In this document: positions 24,727 through 36,667 of the stretch, one piece after another
How positions within the stretch are numbered: the first letter of the stretch is position 1
Layout: each line of letters starts with the position of its first letter
NCBI GenBank assembly: GCA_021234535.1
Contig: CM037833.1
Location: 23,962,918-24,026,917 of the forward strand
Source of the DNA: Stichopus chloronotus
Taxonomy: Eukaryota > Echinodermata > Holothuroidea > Aspidochirotida > Stichopodidae
DNA length: 64,000 bases
Direction of reading: 5' to 3'
Position numbers and translations under genes: made by a program
Notes under the pieces: model-generated
The model's database searches: none
What the model saw: only the letters and a program-made list of their open reading frames with translations
What the model was told of the DNA's origin: nothing

Positions 24727-26411
24727 GGGAGTATAAAAAATAAAGGAAGCCTACAACTCGGGTATTGCACCTAGACTTTGTGTACATTCTGAAGGTACAA
24801 CTGAGAATCAATCAGAAGAGAATGTGTCCGAGAAATTAAGCATTTTGTAGGATTTTATAAAATGGCCCTTAAACTACATTGAACCAAAAAAAATTCTTAA
24901 ACAACCCGAAGGTGCTGCTAACGGATTATCATTATGACAAACCGTCAACACTGTTCAACAGAGAAAACATTTTGAAAAATTACCTAAAACTTTGAATGGC
25001 CATAGACCACGTAGGGAATGGAAAAAATTCCTAAAGGTACTCAAATGACACATTACTCAAGAAACATTGTGTCAAAATTTAGACAAACCCATATAAGCTT
25101 TTGCATCCATCTTTTACAAAGATGGATGAATGGATGGATGATTGAATTAAGGAATGGTTGGATAGCATGGGTGGACGGACGCTTTGTGATTACTATAGCG
25201 AACACCAGAATTCTGGTATGAGTTGCAAGTGATTGATATCTCGTGTCATGTATAAGGAAACCGAGACGAATTATTTTTGTAGTTGTACGACGAATATGAA
25301 GAGCATGACTTGGTGTACTATGATGTGCGTAGGCATTCGACATCCAAACTGTTTGTGGCAAACTTGAAAGTAACGACGTTTGCATATTCCGTTTGCATAT
25401 TCCGGCAAGTGTTCATTTGCTGCACGAGTCAGAGTTCAACTTGAGCTTCATACAACTGTTTCTGTTGATTGAGGTTTTCATTAGTTCATTTATGAAGGGT
25501 GTCTCAACTCAAGGTATTGCTATTTCAAGTTAGCAGCATCTTAACCGGGTAACATTCCAGCATGGCTCTCTTACGAGCACCATATCCACGAACATATGAG
25601 CCCATATACTTTTAACCTCAAGATATGTAAGGAGTCGATATGGGTCAGCCTAGAGAGCAAATATGGAGTAGTTATGGGGTCCACATGGGCAATTGTTCCA
25701 TATTTATATCCTACGTAACCCATGTGGGTCGTATGGTTATCTGGGCTGGCCCATATAAACCGCCTTACAGATCTTGGGTGCAAGATCATATGGGAACCAT
25801 GATATTTATTTACCGACCAGGGGTCCATTCCTGGAAAACCTCCATTTGCAGGTCATAATGTTGAAGTTGTTGTTAATGCTGAGCATGTCTTGATTATGGA
25901 TTATATGCGTGTATGTCTCTTATTTAAGTTATTTGGATTTTACGACGACATACCTCGAAAAAAAAAAAAAAAAAACAGATTTCCGTGGGTTACATTTGTT
26001 CAGTCATGAAGGAAACATTTAGCCTAATGTTCTTTTCATACTAAGATTTTCTACTGATTTTAGTTTTATGAAGTAGCTGAACCGTTTGCAATCCCTGATT
26101 ATATATAGTTTAACTTACACTCCATCTCTGTTTATTACTATAGTATCATTTATGTTGCTGCTACTTCTTGTATTGAAATGAATTACTTTGGATGTATAAT
26201 GCAAATGAAAAGTATAATAGTTCCACATGATAAATTCTAAAATGTTCAACAATGTTCTCCATCACCAAAGCTATTGGCTTATAAACATTGAAACTGATTA
26301 ATTAATGATGGTACCAAATAACATTCGCGATCTTAAGGAACACACTTTCCGTTCTACAATTATTTTATTTCCAAGGAGGCATCATCACTTTCGATTTTCT
26401 CACAAATTTAG
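24727..26411. other. Copy A intron with short repeat and MITE-like block
   Basis: The intron between the dead Ig exon and the EGF1 exon. It holds a GGAT/GAAT microsatellite (about 25122-25145), the CATATGG-rich element at 25545-25845, and a poly-A run near 25962. Confidence 0.6.
25545..25845. mobile_element. CATATGG-rich element (unit A copy)
   Basis: It begins gggtaacattccagcatgg and contains repeated 'cccatatg', 'cccatgtggg' and 'atggggtccacatgggc' motifs. Similar copies are at 56130-56420 (orthologous position in unit B) and 47760-47940 (an independent insertion in a lectin-gene intron). The internal short-motif repetition and absence of a frame suggest a MITE-like repeat. Confidence 0.6.
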
Positions 26412-26549
26412 GTTGTCCAGAAGGTCGAATCTACATTAACGGTGCTTGCACGACAGTGTTGCATACCTGCAACAACGGTGGTGTACTGAGAAATAGTGAA
26501 GACCGGTGTGTCTGTCCTCCTTATTTTGACGGAGGTGACTGTAATTTAA
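26412..26549 (+). pseudogene. Copy A, EGF1 exon (frame still open)
   Basis: 138 bp, phase 1-1, acceptor acaaatttag, donor gtaagt. All six EGF cysteines are kept (CPEGRIY…C…CNNGG…CVCPPYFDGGDC). It differs from the unit B exon at about 18 of 138 bases by eye. It is open but belongs to a locus that cannot make a full protein. Confidence 0.8.
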
Positions 26550-28290
26550 GTAAGTGAATCGTTGTGTTTCTTAATAGGAGTATTTGGTGCAATTGTTGTC
26601 ATTACTAACCCACAGAAAGTAATCCCATTGTGTATCAAATCTTTATTTTGCTGTAAAGTGTAAAAAAATATCTTTTACTCACGAATGTGAATGTCGATAT
26701 GTTTTAACAAAGAGCACAATTTTTTTTTTTTTTTATGGGGGGGGGGCGAGCATTTACCTTTATGGACTACAGGCGGCAGATAGTAATGTTTACGTTTACT
26801 TAGCTCATCTGGTAATGGATCTTCTGATGACTTTTGTATATCCACGATAAGTGATTTGTCGACAGTTGAGTCAGATACGTTTCGAAGGGTAGATCCAGAT
26901 TAGTCGTTCTTCACATGCATGGTACTGGGTGATTTCGTCATTTCGAACGTACGTCAAAGTATGGCCTATGTCTATAACGGTAGAGTCTAAAAATTCAGAG
27001 AAGAGTCAGAGAAGTTTCCTCTGTATGATTTTATTTCAAAGCCAATGTTTCCTTTCGTCTTACCTAACGGCAAAATCACGGTAGTGTAGCGTCGGTATAG
27101 CTACTCACGGAGATGAGCTAATAGACCACTTCCCAAATCTATTTCAGATGGATACGGGCTTAAGAAATATGTTTGTTTTATTATTGCTACATTAATTATG
27201 ACGAGTCAATACATACAAACACTTTTAATGTACGTTTCTCCAGTGAATAAAAAAAATCAGTTGAACAATGTTACCATACACGTTGTATGTACATGCGATC
27301 AGTATCAAAATGAATTGTGACTAATTGTGTCCAAACGAGTATTAAAATTTCGTTGGTTATGTCTTATGTGGAATATGCAGTAGACGGTTGGAATTAAATG
27401 ACTATTACCAATAGTTGGTTATGCTTATCTGGAATATGTAGTGCTTGATTGGAACTTAATCACAAAGAAGAATTAAATACTCGAGTGAGTCCAGAGAACA
27501 TCATTAGATGGATTGCTTCGTTGAAAGAAGTTTCAAATCACTTTTACAATGTCTAAAACCTATATACTTCACTTAACCCGAGGATGGTACTGTACGAGGA
27601 ACTCGGAATTAAATATTGGAAGGAGCAAAAACATATAAGTACCTGAAACCATTATCTCATATTTACAGAAGACGCTTAATATAGTATAAACCTCTATGAT
27701 GTAACATCTTTTGTCAGGGTGTTGTGAATTGTTGACGTTCTGAGTTGGCATGTATTTGGAAGATAGTAGAAGGAGTGGAACTCTTTTGTCTTAAAAGATT
27801 TTCTTGAAATCGGGAAACTGACTTTTAGACTACTGGTCTAATTTTGACCACCATATTTTTGTCTTCTTACTAAGGGGTCTCAAATATTGTACACAGTAAA
27901 GTCGTGCGCGATTCCTAGAGCTTTTTAAATCAATGTATATCACCAGAACAAAGAAACTGTTTCTAATAAATCTTCGTAGATTTGCAATCCTATCGAGGGA
28001 TTAATTTCATCCTGATCTTAGTAATTTTCTCACCACCTGTGGTCCTGCTCGAACTGGCAGTGCACAGTTGCTTAACCTAGTGGATTCTGGAAAAAAATTG
28101 ATACGTTGGTAAACTCAACGTATCAAACACATTAGATTACTTACTGCTTATTCAAGTTAAATGGCTTACTTGTATCTTCTTATACAGAAGGGAATTCATT
28201 ACTTCTGTGAAAAATAATTTATGGTTCCTGTTATTTCTTGGAAAAATGCCAAACTTTCATTTAAAATTGTTTCATTAATTTTCTTGCTAG
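26550..28290. other. Copy A intron
   Basis: AT-rich intron with a poly-T/poly-G tract near 26720-26748. It matches unit B except for a few hundred extra bases at roughly 27780-28080. No exon was seen in it. Confidence 0.6.
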
Positions 28291-28458
28291 GAGTCGGAGG
28301 GTATGAAGAGTTTACCATCGGGTATTCTCTCAATGAGAGACTCAGATGCCGTGACTTGATCGGCGGGAATCCTACATGCAAAGGACATCTCTTCTGCCTT
28401 GGCGACCTCTACGGCTGTAAATGTGCACCGGGATGGAAGGGAAACAACTGTGAGCGAC
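28291..28458 (+). pseudogene. Copy A, EGF2 exon, identical to unit B
   Basis: 168 bp, phase 1-1, acceptor ttcttgctag, donor gtaagt. It encodes VGGYEEFTIGYSLNERLRCR… through CAPGWKGNNCER. I found no difference from 58100-58267, although neighbouring exons differ at 10% or more. The exon itself is intact, but the locus is not. See findings for the gene-conversion reading. Confidence 0.85.
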
Positions 28459-28752
28459 GTAAGTCACATTCCAAACAACTCTGAATGTATTTTACTAGAT
28501 TTAAATGTTTCATGAAATGCATCTCGAAAACAGCTGGCTTCACATTCTAAAGTAGTAGATTGAATAAAATCATTCTAATAGTGTTTTTACATATCTATTA
28601 CCGTTTTTGAGATATGACTTTTCGAAGTATATATGAGTGAAGGAAAGCTATATTTATTATAGTTACATATAGACCTTGGGTCTTTTTAACCTCGAACGAT
28701 TGGCAATTGCCTTATGGCGAAAGAGGAGTTTATTGTTTGAATGGAAAACTTT

Positions 28753-28824
28753 ACCCCCAGCAGGATTCGAACCAGGGAACCCTCATGCAAGGCAGATGGT
28801 CTACCATTGAGCCATTGAGGCATA
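28753..28824 (-). mobile_element. tRNA-like SINE head (unit A)
   Basis: On the minus strand it has an A-box (TGGCTCAATGG) and a B-box (GGTTCGAATCC) at tRNA spacing, with TGC where an Ala anticodon would lie. The acceptor-stem ends do not pair, so it is not a tRNA gene. It is also present at 58569-58636, so it predates the duplication. Confidence 0.5.
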
Positions 28825-28901
28825 TGTAGTAGAAGGTGGCCAACTAAGCTTACATACCACTTGATAGAATAAAAACTAATACATACAATATATATACACA
28901 C

Positions 28902-29014
<113 letters not shown>

Positions 29015-29171
29015 GCTACGCTTCTCATATGACGCAATAAAGGAAGACTTTACGATATTCACTTTCATGAAAAGATTGCATAAGGTTTCTTGACCATTTG
29101 CATCACAATACTGCAAATTTCTGTGAAATAGATTTTTTCGTCATAAAGTTCCTTTGTCTTCGCCATTTCAG

Positions 29172-29233
29172 CTTGCCGTAAAGGAAGATTGGGAGCTGAT
29201 TGCAACTTGAGATGCCCCCCCCCCCCCCGATAA
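29172..29233 (+). pseudogene. Copy A, terminal exon, poly-C frameshift
   Basis: It matches the terminal exon of unit B (CRKGR.GADCNLRC). The conserved tryptophan codon tgg is ttg here. The CCC CCT codons have become 14 C in a row, so the frame shifts and ends at TAA 29231-29233. The last cysteine and the FFG end are lost. The C-run could also be a sequencing length error. Confidence 0.8.
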
Positions 29234-31590
29234 TCTCGATTGCAGCCGTTTCTTTGGGGTGTACAGTATTATCTTCATTTTGACCAGGTCCACACGTGTT
29301 ACACAAGCTCTTCTTAATCTCACTGATCTCAAAGTTGCAAATGGAAGCCATATTGTAATGTCTTAATTGATCTCAAAATTGTGTTTTGTTTTGATTATGA
29401 AACAGAGCAGTGAGCCCTTGATGGAAAACGTAGATAGAAAGGGTTCGTTAACCAAGGCTCTGTCACAAAGGAAGACAACTATGACATAAAAAGATATGAC
29501 GGCATTTCTGCAACGAAATTCAAAACACGCTATGTATAATACCAACAATTGCTCAATTACTCACCAACATAAAGACACAAAATTGAACGTACTAGTAAGA
29601 ACATCTGGACTCTAGATCACAACGAACACAACGATGTAGCCTATTTTTACAACAAAAATTCTAAGTTTGCTAAGTTTTCTTCTTCTTTTATTTTTTTTTT
29701 TTTTTTGATGGTGGTGGTGGGGAAAGGGAGGTGATTTAATGGAAAACACAGTTGGAAATCAGTGATGTAATTTTGTGCATACTTAATAAAGTAGATTGAT
29801 AAATAAAATGTCCGTTTGAAAGGGAAGGTTTTGACGTGTAATGGGTACTTTTGTTGTTAATTTCCTTCTGAATTATTTCATTCATTGAATTGCTACTCGT
29901 TTTTTTAGTGATGCCTGCAGTTGCATGACCTTAAAAGGATGAAAGTATAAAACGGGGGCGAATAGCCCTTATTATTTGGCCGAATACAACCCGAACCTCC
30001 TTATTCGCATGAACGTAACTTTTATCGTTAACGGTAACCTCGATTGCCGTCTCTGCCCTGATTAACTTATCTCCCGCTCATGCCTATAATTCGTTACATT
30101 TGCAGTAAATCATAAAAGTATTTAAATGTGTCATAGGGTCCATAGGATACTGTTTATATGCATGTTTATGGAATATTACTCAAGTATTACCATCTCATCA
30201 ATTTACATATAATGTACTAGATGAGATACTGTAGTTGCTTTGGGACGCTAGAATGAATTATGTCTCTCTCAGTTGCCATGGCAACATTACGTGCGGTTGA
30301 TACATTGAACATGGGGGTCTAAGCTAGTGTGGTACTTTAGGTGACATGTGTGTGTCTGTGTGCGCAATAAAATTTTAATTTCAAATGTTTGTGCTCGCCA
30401 CTCCTCCTAGACCCTAAGACTGATGAGGATCAAAGTTAGATGATAGGTGACCGATGGACTGAAGCTGTGTCTCCCGTCAAGATTTATGATTAAACATTAA
30501 TTTGACAGATTAATCCAAACATTTGAATGTGACTAAAATAAAATTAATTCACTCGCCCCCTGCTTCCCCCCCCCCCCCATCAGCTTGGTTCATTCAATAA
30601 AACTTCCAGTGCCTCTGTCTTTTCACCCACGGAAAATCTCTGATCTTGGCCTAACTCCATAGTTAATAAGTTTTGCTTTCTTTTTTGACGCACTTGCTCT
30701 CTACTTCGTTGGAAATAACCTGTTGTAATAAATAAGACATTGAGCCGTGTCTGGAAGAAGATAAAGCTCTACCTTTCTAGCTCTTTCAGATCTTTCTCAT
30801 ATACAGTTTAGTCCAATAGAAGGTACCTTATTCAAGATTTTAATTTTTCTGCCTTGGGATGCTGGTGCGACATTGGGATATACTCAGAGAAGTTACACTG
30901 AACAACAAAATGACTAGCTTGGTGTTCCAGAAACACTTTGTCACAGGTCGCTAATGAACACCACTCACCATGTTAATTCAACACTTTCACGTATGAAGTT
31001 TGCAAAGATTCCGGATTTTTCTGATATAACGAAACATGTGTCCATATTCAATAAGTTAAATTGAACTATACTGAACCCTTCTAAAACGTGAGTCCTGGCG
31101 TACAGCGATTGAAAAAATTTTGTTTTCTGTGACGACTGGTGATATTATAGCAATGATTGAAATTCTGACAAGAGGTGTTTGAAATCTAGCAGACGACAAG
31201 AATTTTTGATGTCAATTTCTAATCGTTCAAGTAATGGCTCCATTGTAAAACTATTTGTCGTCATGTGTAGATTAATTCCTGAGAGTATATTCACGGTTTG
31301 TTACACTTCAAATGTTGGAACCCATGATGACTTCAAAGGACGCTTATCTGCTTTTACTTCATCCGTTATAGCTCCATGCTTGCATGCATAAACAACCAGC
31401 CAATAAATAAAAAAAACACATGTAAGAAGTTGCGTTGAAGAAAAAATAGACTACGAAGATTTTTCTCCTGCCATCACAACAAGGGATACAGAGATGAAAT
31501 TATTAATGAGAGCATTTTGAAGACCATAATATTTTGTTTACTTCTTCCCCCTACCAAACAAAACATCGACATGCTCTCAAAAGAACCATA
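29234..31590. other. 3' flank of copy A and spacer between units
   Basis: Homology to unit B continues to about 29895. It then ends, and unique AT-rich sequence follows. There is a poly-T/GGTGG tract near 29690-29725 and a poly-C tract near 30568. No gene was recognised. Confidence 0.5.
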
Positions 31591-31750
31591 CTCTCTAAAT
31601 TCACTGGACCATATATTGGTTAACTATGCACCGACTTAAAATATGGTCAACTTGTTGCAGGTAATGTACGTTGACCAAGTTGCCCATACTTTGGGTCGGT
31701 GCATGGTTAACCAATCTCTGGTCAATTTTGACCATAGTGAATTTAGAGTG
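31591..31750. mobile_element. Palindromic MITE with TA target duplication
   Basis: About 60-bp imperfect terminal inverted repeats start ctctctaaattcact and end agtgaatttagagtg. The inner arms read ggttaactatgcaccgac and gtcggtgcatggttaacc. TA flanks both ends (31589-31590 and 31751-31752), typical of Tc1/mariner-type MITEs. A relative is at 4905. Confidence 0.75.
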
Positions 31751-31752
31751 TA

Positions 31753-32502
31753 CAGTTATAATTTTCAAACAAAACGAAAATTTTTATTCTATTGTTAACA
31801 ATATATAGTCAAAGTAATGTATATTAAACGAAGTTCTGTCATTAGAGTGTACCACTAAAATTTTTGTTCAACCAGTGGGGATTATTTGGTCACTTTACAA
31901 TTTGTATTCCAAAATAAGTTTAAGAAAATGCATGCAAGCTAGACGATTTCTCATGGAAGTTTTGGAAATTTGTTAGAAAAGCTGCACAGAGCATGTCTGG
32001 GTTTCTCAACGGAGTAAACATTTTTCTGTAAACAATGCATACAGTTCAAACACGTTCAAACAAGTTCAAACTATTTAATTTTACGGATACAATCCTTCAA
32101 CATTGATCACATGTGTGCTTTCCTTTGAAAACATCCAGACTGAGGTAAATATCCAAGTCTAAAAGTATTAACAAGGATATAAACCTCAATGGAACAATGA
32201 ACTGCCACTCTCTCTCTCTCACTCTCTCCACCGTTTTCCACCTCTCTCCACCTCTCTCCACCTCTATCTCTCTCTCTATTTTTTTATTTTTTTTTATGGA
32301 AATTAAAGACAATATATGACAGTTCTTGATGTGCAGTATATCATTCACTTTAAATGATGCATTCAAAAAGATATCCAATTCTAAAAATAACAAGAAAAAA
32401 AAAACAAAAATGAAACAATTAACTGCATCCTCCCTCTCTCTCTCTCTCTTAATGAAGTAAGAAAAACAATGACAGCTCTTGATGTGCAGTGTATCTTCCT
32501 TT
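31753..32502. other. Spacer before unit B, with (CT)n tracts
   Basis: Contains CT microsatellites at about 32204-32275 and 32433-32450. The sequence around them is partly duplicated locally: 'gacagttcttgatgtgcagt' near 32320 and 'gacagctcttgatgtgcagt' near 32471, with ten or more matching bases on each side. No gene was seen. Confidence 0.5.
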
Positions 32503-35500
32503 GAACTGACAACCTTTGATTTGCTTTGTAAAAGTTTTCTTATGACAGTTCAGGTGTCGATTCAGGCTGCGTTCTCCTAATAGTGTTTGCGTAACATTTT
32601 ATTCGATTCTTGGAATGGATCATAATTTGACTTCAATTAATGCTATGTGTTGCACCAACTTCCATATGAGGCTAGTTTAGTTTTCCATTTTTTCCAGGCT
32701 GTGCAGTTACACCCCCCCCCCCCCCGAAAGAAATGAAACCCCGGTTACGTCAGTATATTCAACTTGATACACTTACAAACTGACACGGAGGATTGAACAA
32801 ACAGATTAGGATGGTATCTCTAACTCGAAACATATTACAAAATTTGTTCAAACTTCCACTCACAGACATATTTTTAGTGTTGAAGAAGACACCAGTTACA
32901 ACGGAAGAAAGGCCTTGGCCGGCGTTATCATAAGGACAGGGTCCGTGTCATGCGCTGGTTTCAATTTGAATGCATTTAAATAGTGCTAACAAAATTTCCA
33001 AATTCAATATAGGCGAGTAAACTAATAATAAGAGGCCCTCACAAATCCAACAAAGGATCAAGGATATATTTAAGTACCTTCAAACTATGGTTGTTTTGGA
33101 GAGCAAAGCGGTGTTGGTGTTCATATACAACGCATCAGCACTTTCCGCTTTGGTTGCTGAGTTACTATTTTCCTTTTTAACAAAAGAGGCCACTGAACCC
33201 GCACAGAAGACCTGAATCAGATATTTGGAACAACGTAAAAGTTAATACTAAACATGCAAACAACTACCACCACGTTCCAGACTTAATGGAGTTCATTAGA
33301 CTTTTGATAGTGGCATTATACAATTCCTAAGCGAATAGGCCTGCAATGTAGCTACATTGTTTCAATAGATCTGCAACACATCTGCTGAGTTACACGATTT
33401 CTGAACTTTAAGTAACTTTAAGTATTGAAAGAAGTTCGTACTTTCTGTCGCTTTTTCCACTTTTAGATTCATTCAAAAAATTGCCAATCGTTTTCGTGAG
33501 ATGTATGTAATTCAAGTTTTTTGTAACATTTTGTCATAATTAGCTTATCTAATTGATACCATTTCAATATGTGGACGACTGTCATTCCCTTAACGAAGCG
33601 TTTTTCATCGGGTGTCACTGACAATGTGAAGGTGTATTTGTACAGCAAATTGATGTGGTTAGATCGTACAGCGGATTGTGCAGATTACTTCACCTGTTTG
33701 GCTGTCTTAAGTTTTGCAGAAAGTCACTAGCGTATGCAAATAATTACAGAAAAAGGAAAATGTTGCACATTAATCCCCCCCCCCCCCAGTGATAAAACTA
33801 ATCAATGGCTAATCTACTAATCAAATAATCTACTAAATGTTGTTGATGAGCTCTTTGGCGAGCAATGAAGTGTTTAAGTAGGACTTTGACCATTCTGAAG
33901 AAAAGGTATAGTGCTTTTAACATCGCGTAACATTTTCTAGTAGTTTAGGAATACGTTGTAAAACTACTCACTTTTTATTCAAATAGGAGGGAATGTCTTA
34001 TCCATTGGGGTCAGTTTTGCACCATACAATTTCGTAAATCAGTGAGGTATTCGGCAAATCAAAACACAAAAATCAATGTTGGTCCTGCAGACGTATAGGC
34101 TTGTCATTGCAAGGAGAAATAAAAACGATGGCTTGTTGGATATCATGTGGGTAGGCTGAACTGTATCTTGTACATGCATTTACATACAATTCTACAGTAA
34201 CATAATTGTGGTCAAATTTGTTGATTATAATTGATTACGTAACTTAAACTTTGTAATTTCGGTGTTGACGGAAAGCTACGATGCAATCCCCAAAACACCA
34301 ATAGGAAACTGTTGAATTGAATCACTAATTTAGTTAGGTCTTTTCAAAGTTTGAAAAAATAAGTTCTTATATTTGGTGTTTTTTTTTTCTTCATTTTCTT
34401 TGAGATATCAAAAATTATACCCAAAAATCCTTAATTTCCAAACGATGGAAAATCAACATGTCCACTTATCTCTACATGATGGGGAAATGACATCCTTGTT
34501 TTGCATTTTTCTACAAATAATTTGGATTGACTTGTCAGTCTGACTTTCGCAAAATAGGCCATAGATTATAAAAGTTGACGAATCAGATTTAGTCATCATT
34601 CAGTGCAATGGGGAAAGGTGGGTGAGGGGGGAATTCAATTTAGATTATTTTACCAATGTAACTACTGCCAGTGCCATGCTTACTCCATATGAAGGTCAAT
34701 AAATGTATGCGAGGGTACTAAAAAAGATAAAAATATTTGATCTGTAGCAGTAACAGTACCGTAGTTGATCTAATCTACCCTTGCTTTGGGTCCATTTCCA
34801 TCAACAGGCACCGAAAAGAAAAAAAAAAGAAAACTATATGGTTTACCCTACCAATAAGAACCACTTATTAAGAAGAATAAAAGAAATGTAAAAACAACGT
34901 TTCTGCTAAAGAATCTATATCTAACTTCATATCCAGTTCGTTCTCTTCTCAAGAAGGTTCGATGAAAATTTGTGTCTTGAACCTTTTGAAGTTGATCTTG
35001 CGCAACGTTAATCCAATATCTGTTAGACTCACCTATGGTTAAAATATCATGGACAATTGCTCCGGTGGCTGAAGACCGTTAAATTTAATGGTAGCAATGA
35101 TCTGTTGTAAAAAAAGCATTTAACTGTTTCGAAATATTCAATACTCCAAACATACTTCAACGATTTGTGTTTTGATGATTTATCTTTTGGAATATTGTAT
35201 GTATGTAATCCCTTTTGGAGAGTGATATTTGGAATCACGCAGGTTGTTACTTTTTATGCAAATCAGTAGTTACAGACTTAAAGGAAACAATCATCTTTGG
35301 TTTAAGTGAAGGTATAGTTGCTTTGAAATATTGCAGATAATGTATCTAAAACCTAGCCTGAACAAAATTTTAACAAGTACTTTAGGAACCTTATTTAACT
35401 GCATGTGTTTGTTTGTTCACTTTTTTTTGGGGGGGGGGGGGGAGATTTGAAAGTGTTTATTCAATGAATCTTTCTGTGTAAATCTTTAACTCAGTCGTTG

Positions 35501-36229
35501 TTAGTCTAGAAGAGTTTGAATTCTTGAATGAGCGCTTCTTACCTTGAGCTAGGAATTGCACGGAAGAGCTTGATAAATATACTACAGTAATTTCATATAA
35601 CAAACCAGACATAGTATACGTGTGTCGAGGCAATTCCTGACTTTTCGAGGAGTTTAATAAAAATCTTTGTCCACTCAATACACTAGACAGTGCGTAGACA
35701 CAACTTTGGACAATATCCTTTAGTTTATTGTCTTGGTGTGTATTTGAACTTGTAAATGAGGACTCAAACTTTGTTGTTTATAATATAATTTAAGTTTGAT
35801 TTACTATCAAATCTCTGAAGCACTATGCTTCGGTAGCAGTATACAATGCTTCTGGTATTTAATATTTGCATCCCAACTAATAGGTATATGAAAGGAATTA
35901 CTTGGGGAGGTTTGCAATCATTTTTGACGATGCTTTCACAACAAATGGGTACATTATCAACGTAGATATCATGAATGCGAGTTTCACACTCATCTCCTTG
36001 ACAGGGCTTCTTGCAACCTGTTCATGTGTCCTGATATGTCCTTCTGGGTGGAGGTTGGAGGACGGCAGCTGTTACATGTAAGTTGTTAAGTTCATTTTGG
36101 TTATTTCTCAAAATATTGTAGCGTTATACACTGCTAAAAAGTACTGGTGTTCGGTGAAGGCACCCTCAGTTTTTGGTATGCGAAGTCGCTTCCTTACCTT
36201 TAGTGAAGTAGCTCTGTGCAAGCAACACT
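32503..36229. other. Unit B, 5' intergenic portion
   Basis: Non-coding sequence matching 17310-21035. Poly-C tracts at 32711 and 33776 and a poly-G tract at 35430 are present. No frame is conserved with unit A. Confidence 0.6.
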
Positions 36230-36600
36230 CATTGTTAGGTTAGGACAACTAAGACAACTGCCGTAACCGTTGGTACGCCACTCTGTTAGTTAAGAAACAG
36301 ACAACCGTCGGTCAGTGTAGCTTGGCCCAAAGTTAAAGTTGTGCGAATGAAACCCATCCAACCGTTGGCATTTGCACACTTTAACAACGTTGAAAAAACA
36401 TTGCACAACCAAACGTGATTCAGTTTACATTGATCTAGCGTCGGGCCAATATCGCAGGCCGGGCAGTGGTGGGGGCATTGAAATTTTGGAAATGACTTGC
36501 ATGACGAACCTTTGGTCAGTGAACATTGGGCCAACGTTTCACAAATTTTAGATTGGAAACGGATTGTCGCTGAACATTGAATCAACGTAACACCCCAGTA
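36230..36600. mobile_element. Internally repetitive TTGG/CCAA element (unit B)
   Basis: Orthologous to the block at 21036-21400, with recurring accgt(c/t)ggtcagtg and cattgggccaacgtt motifs. It is more eroded than the unit A copy. Confidence 0.55.
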
Positions 36601-36667
36601 GTTGTTTAATTTAATAATTATCCATTCTGTTGCCTACGTTATGCAACCAGCAGTTTGACAACGTGTA

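Larger units (their letters stand above)
24479..26549 (+). pseudogene. Copy A, 5' remaining part (dead Ig exon to EGF1)
   Basis: This span holds the first two remaining exons of the unit A family member. The upstream exons for signal peptide, lectin domain and third module are missing. See the separate entries for each exon. Confidence 0.75.

Noticed and set aside
28753..28824. Alanine tRNA gene
   Set aside because: A-box, B-box and a TGC triplet are present, but the acceptor-stem ends do not pair and the sequence drifts between units A and B. A SINE head is more likely.
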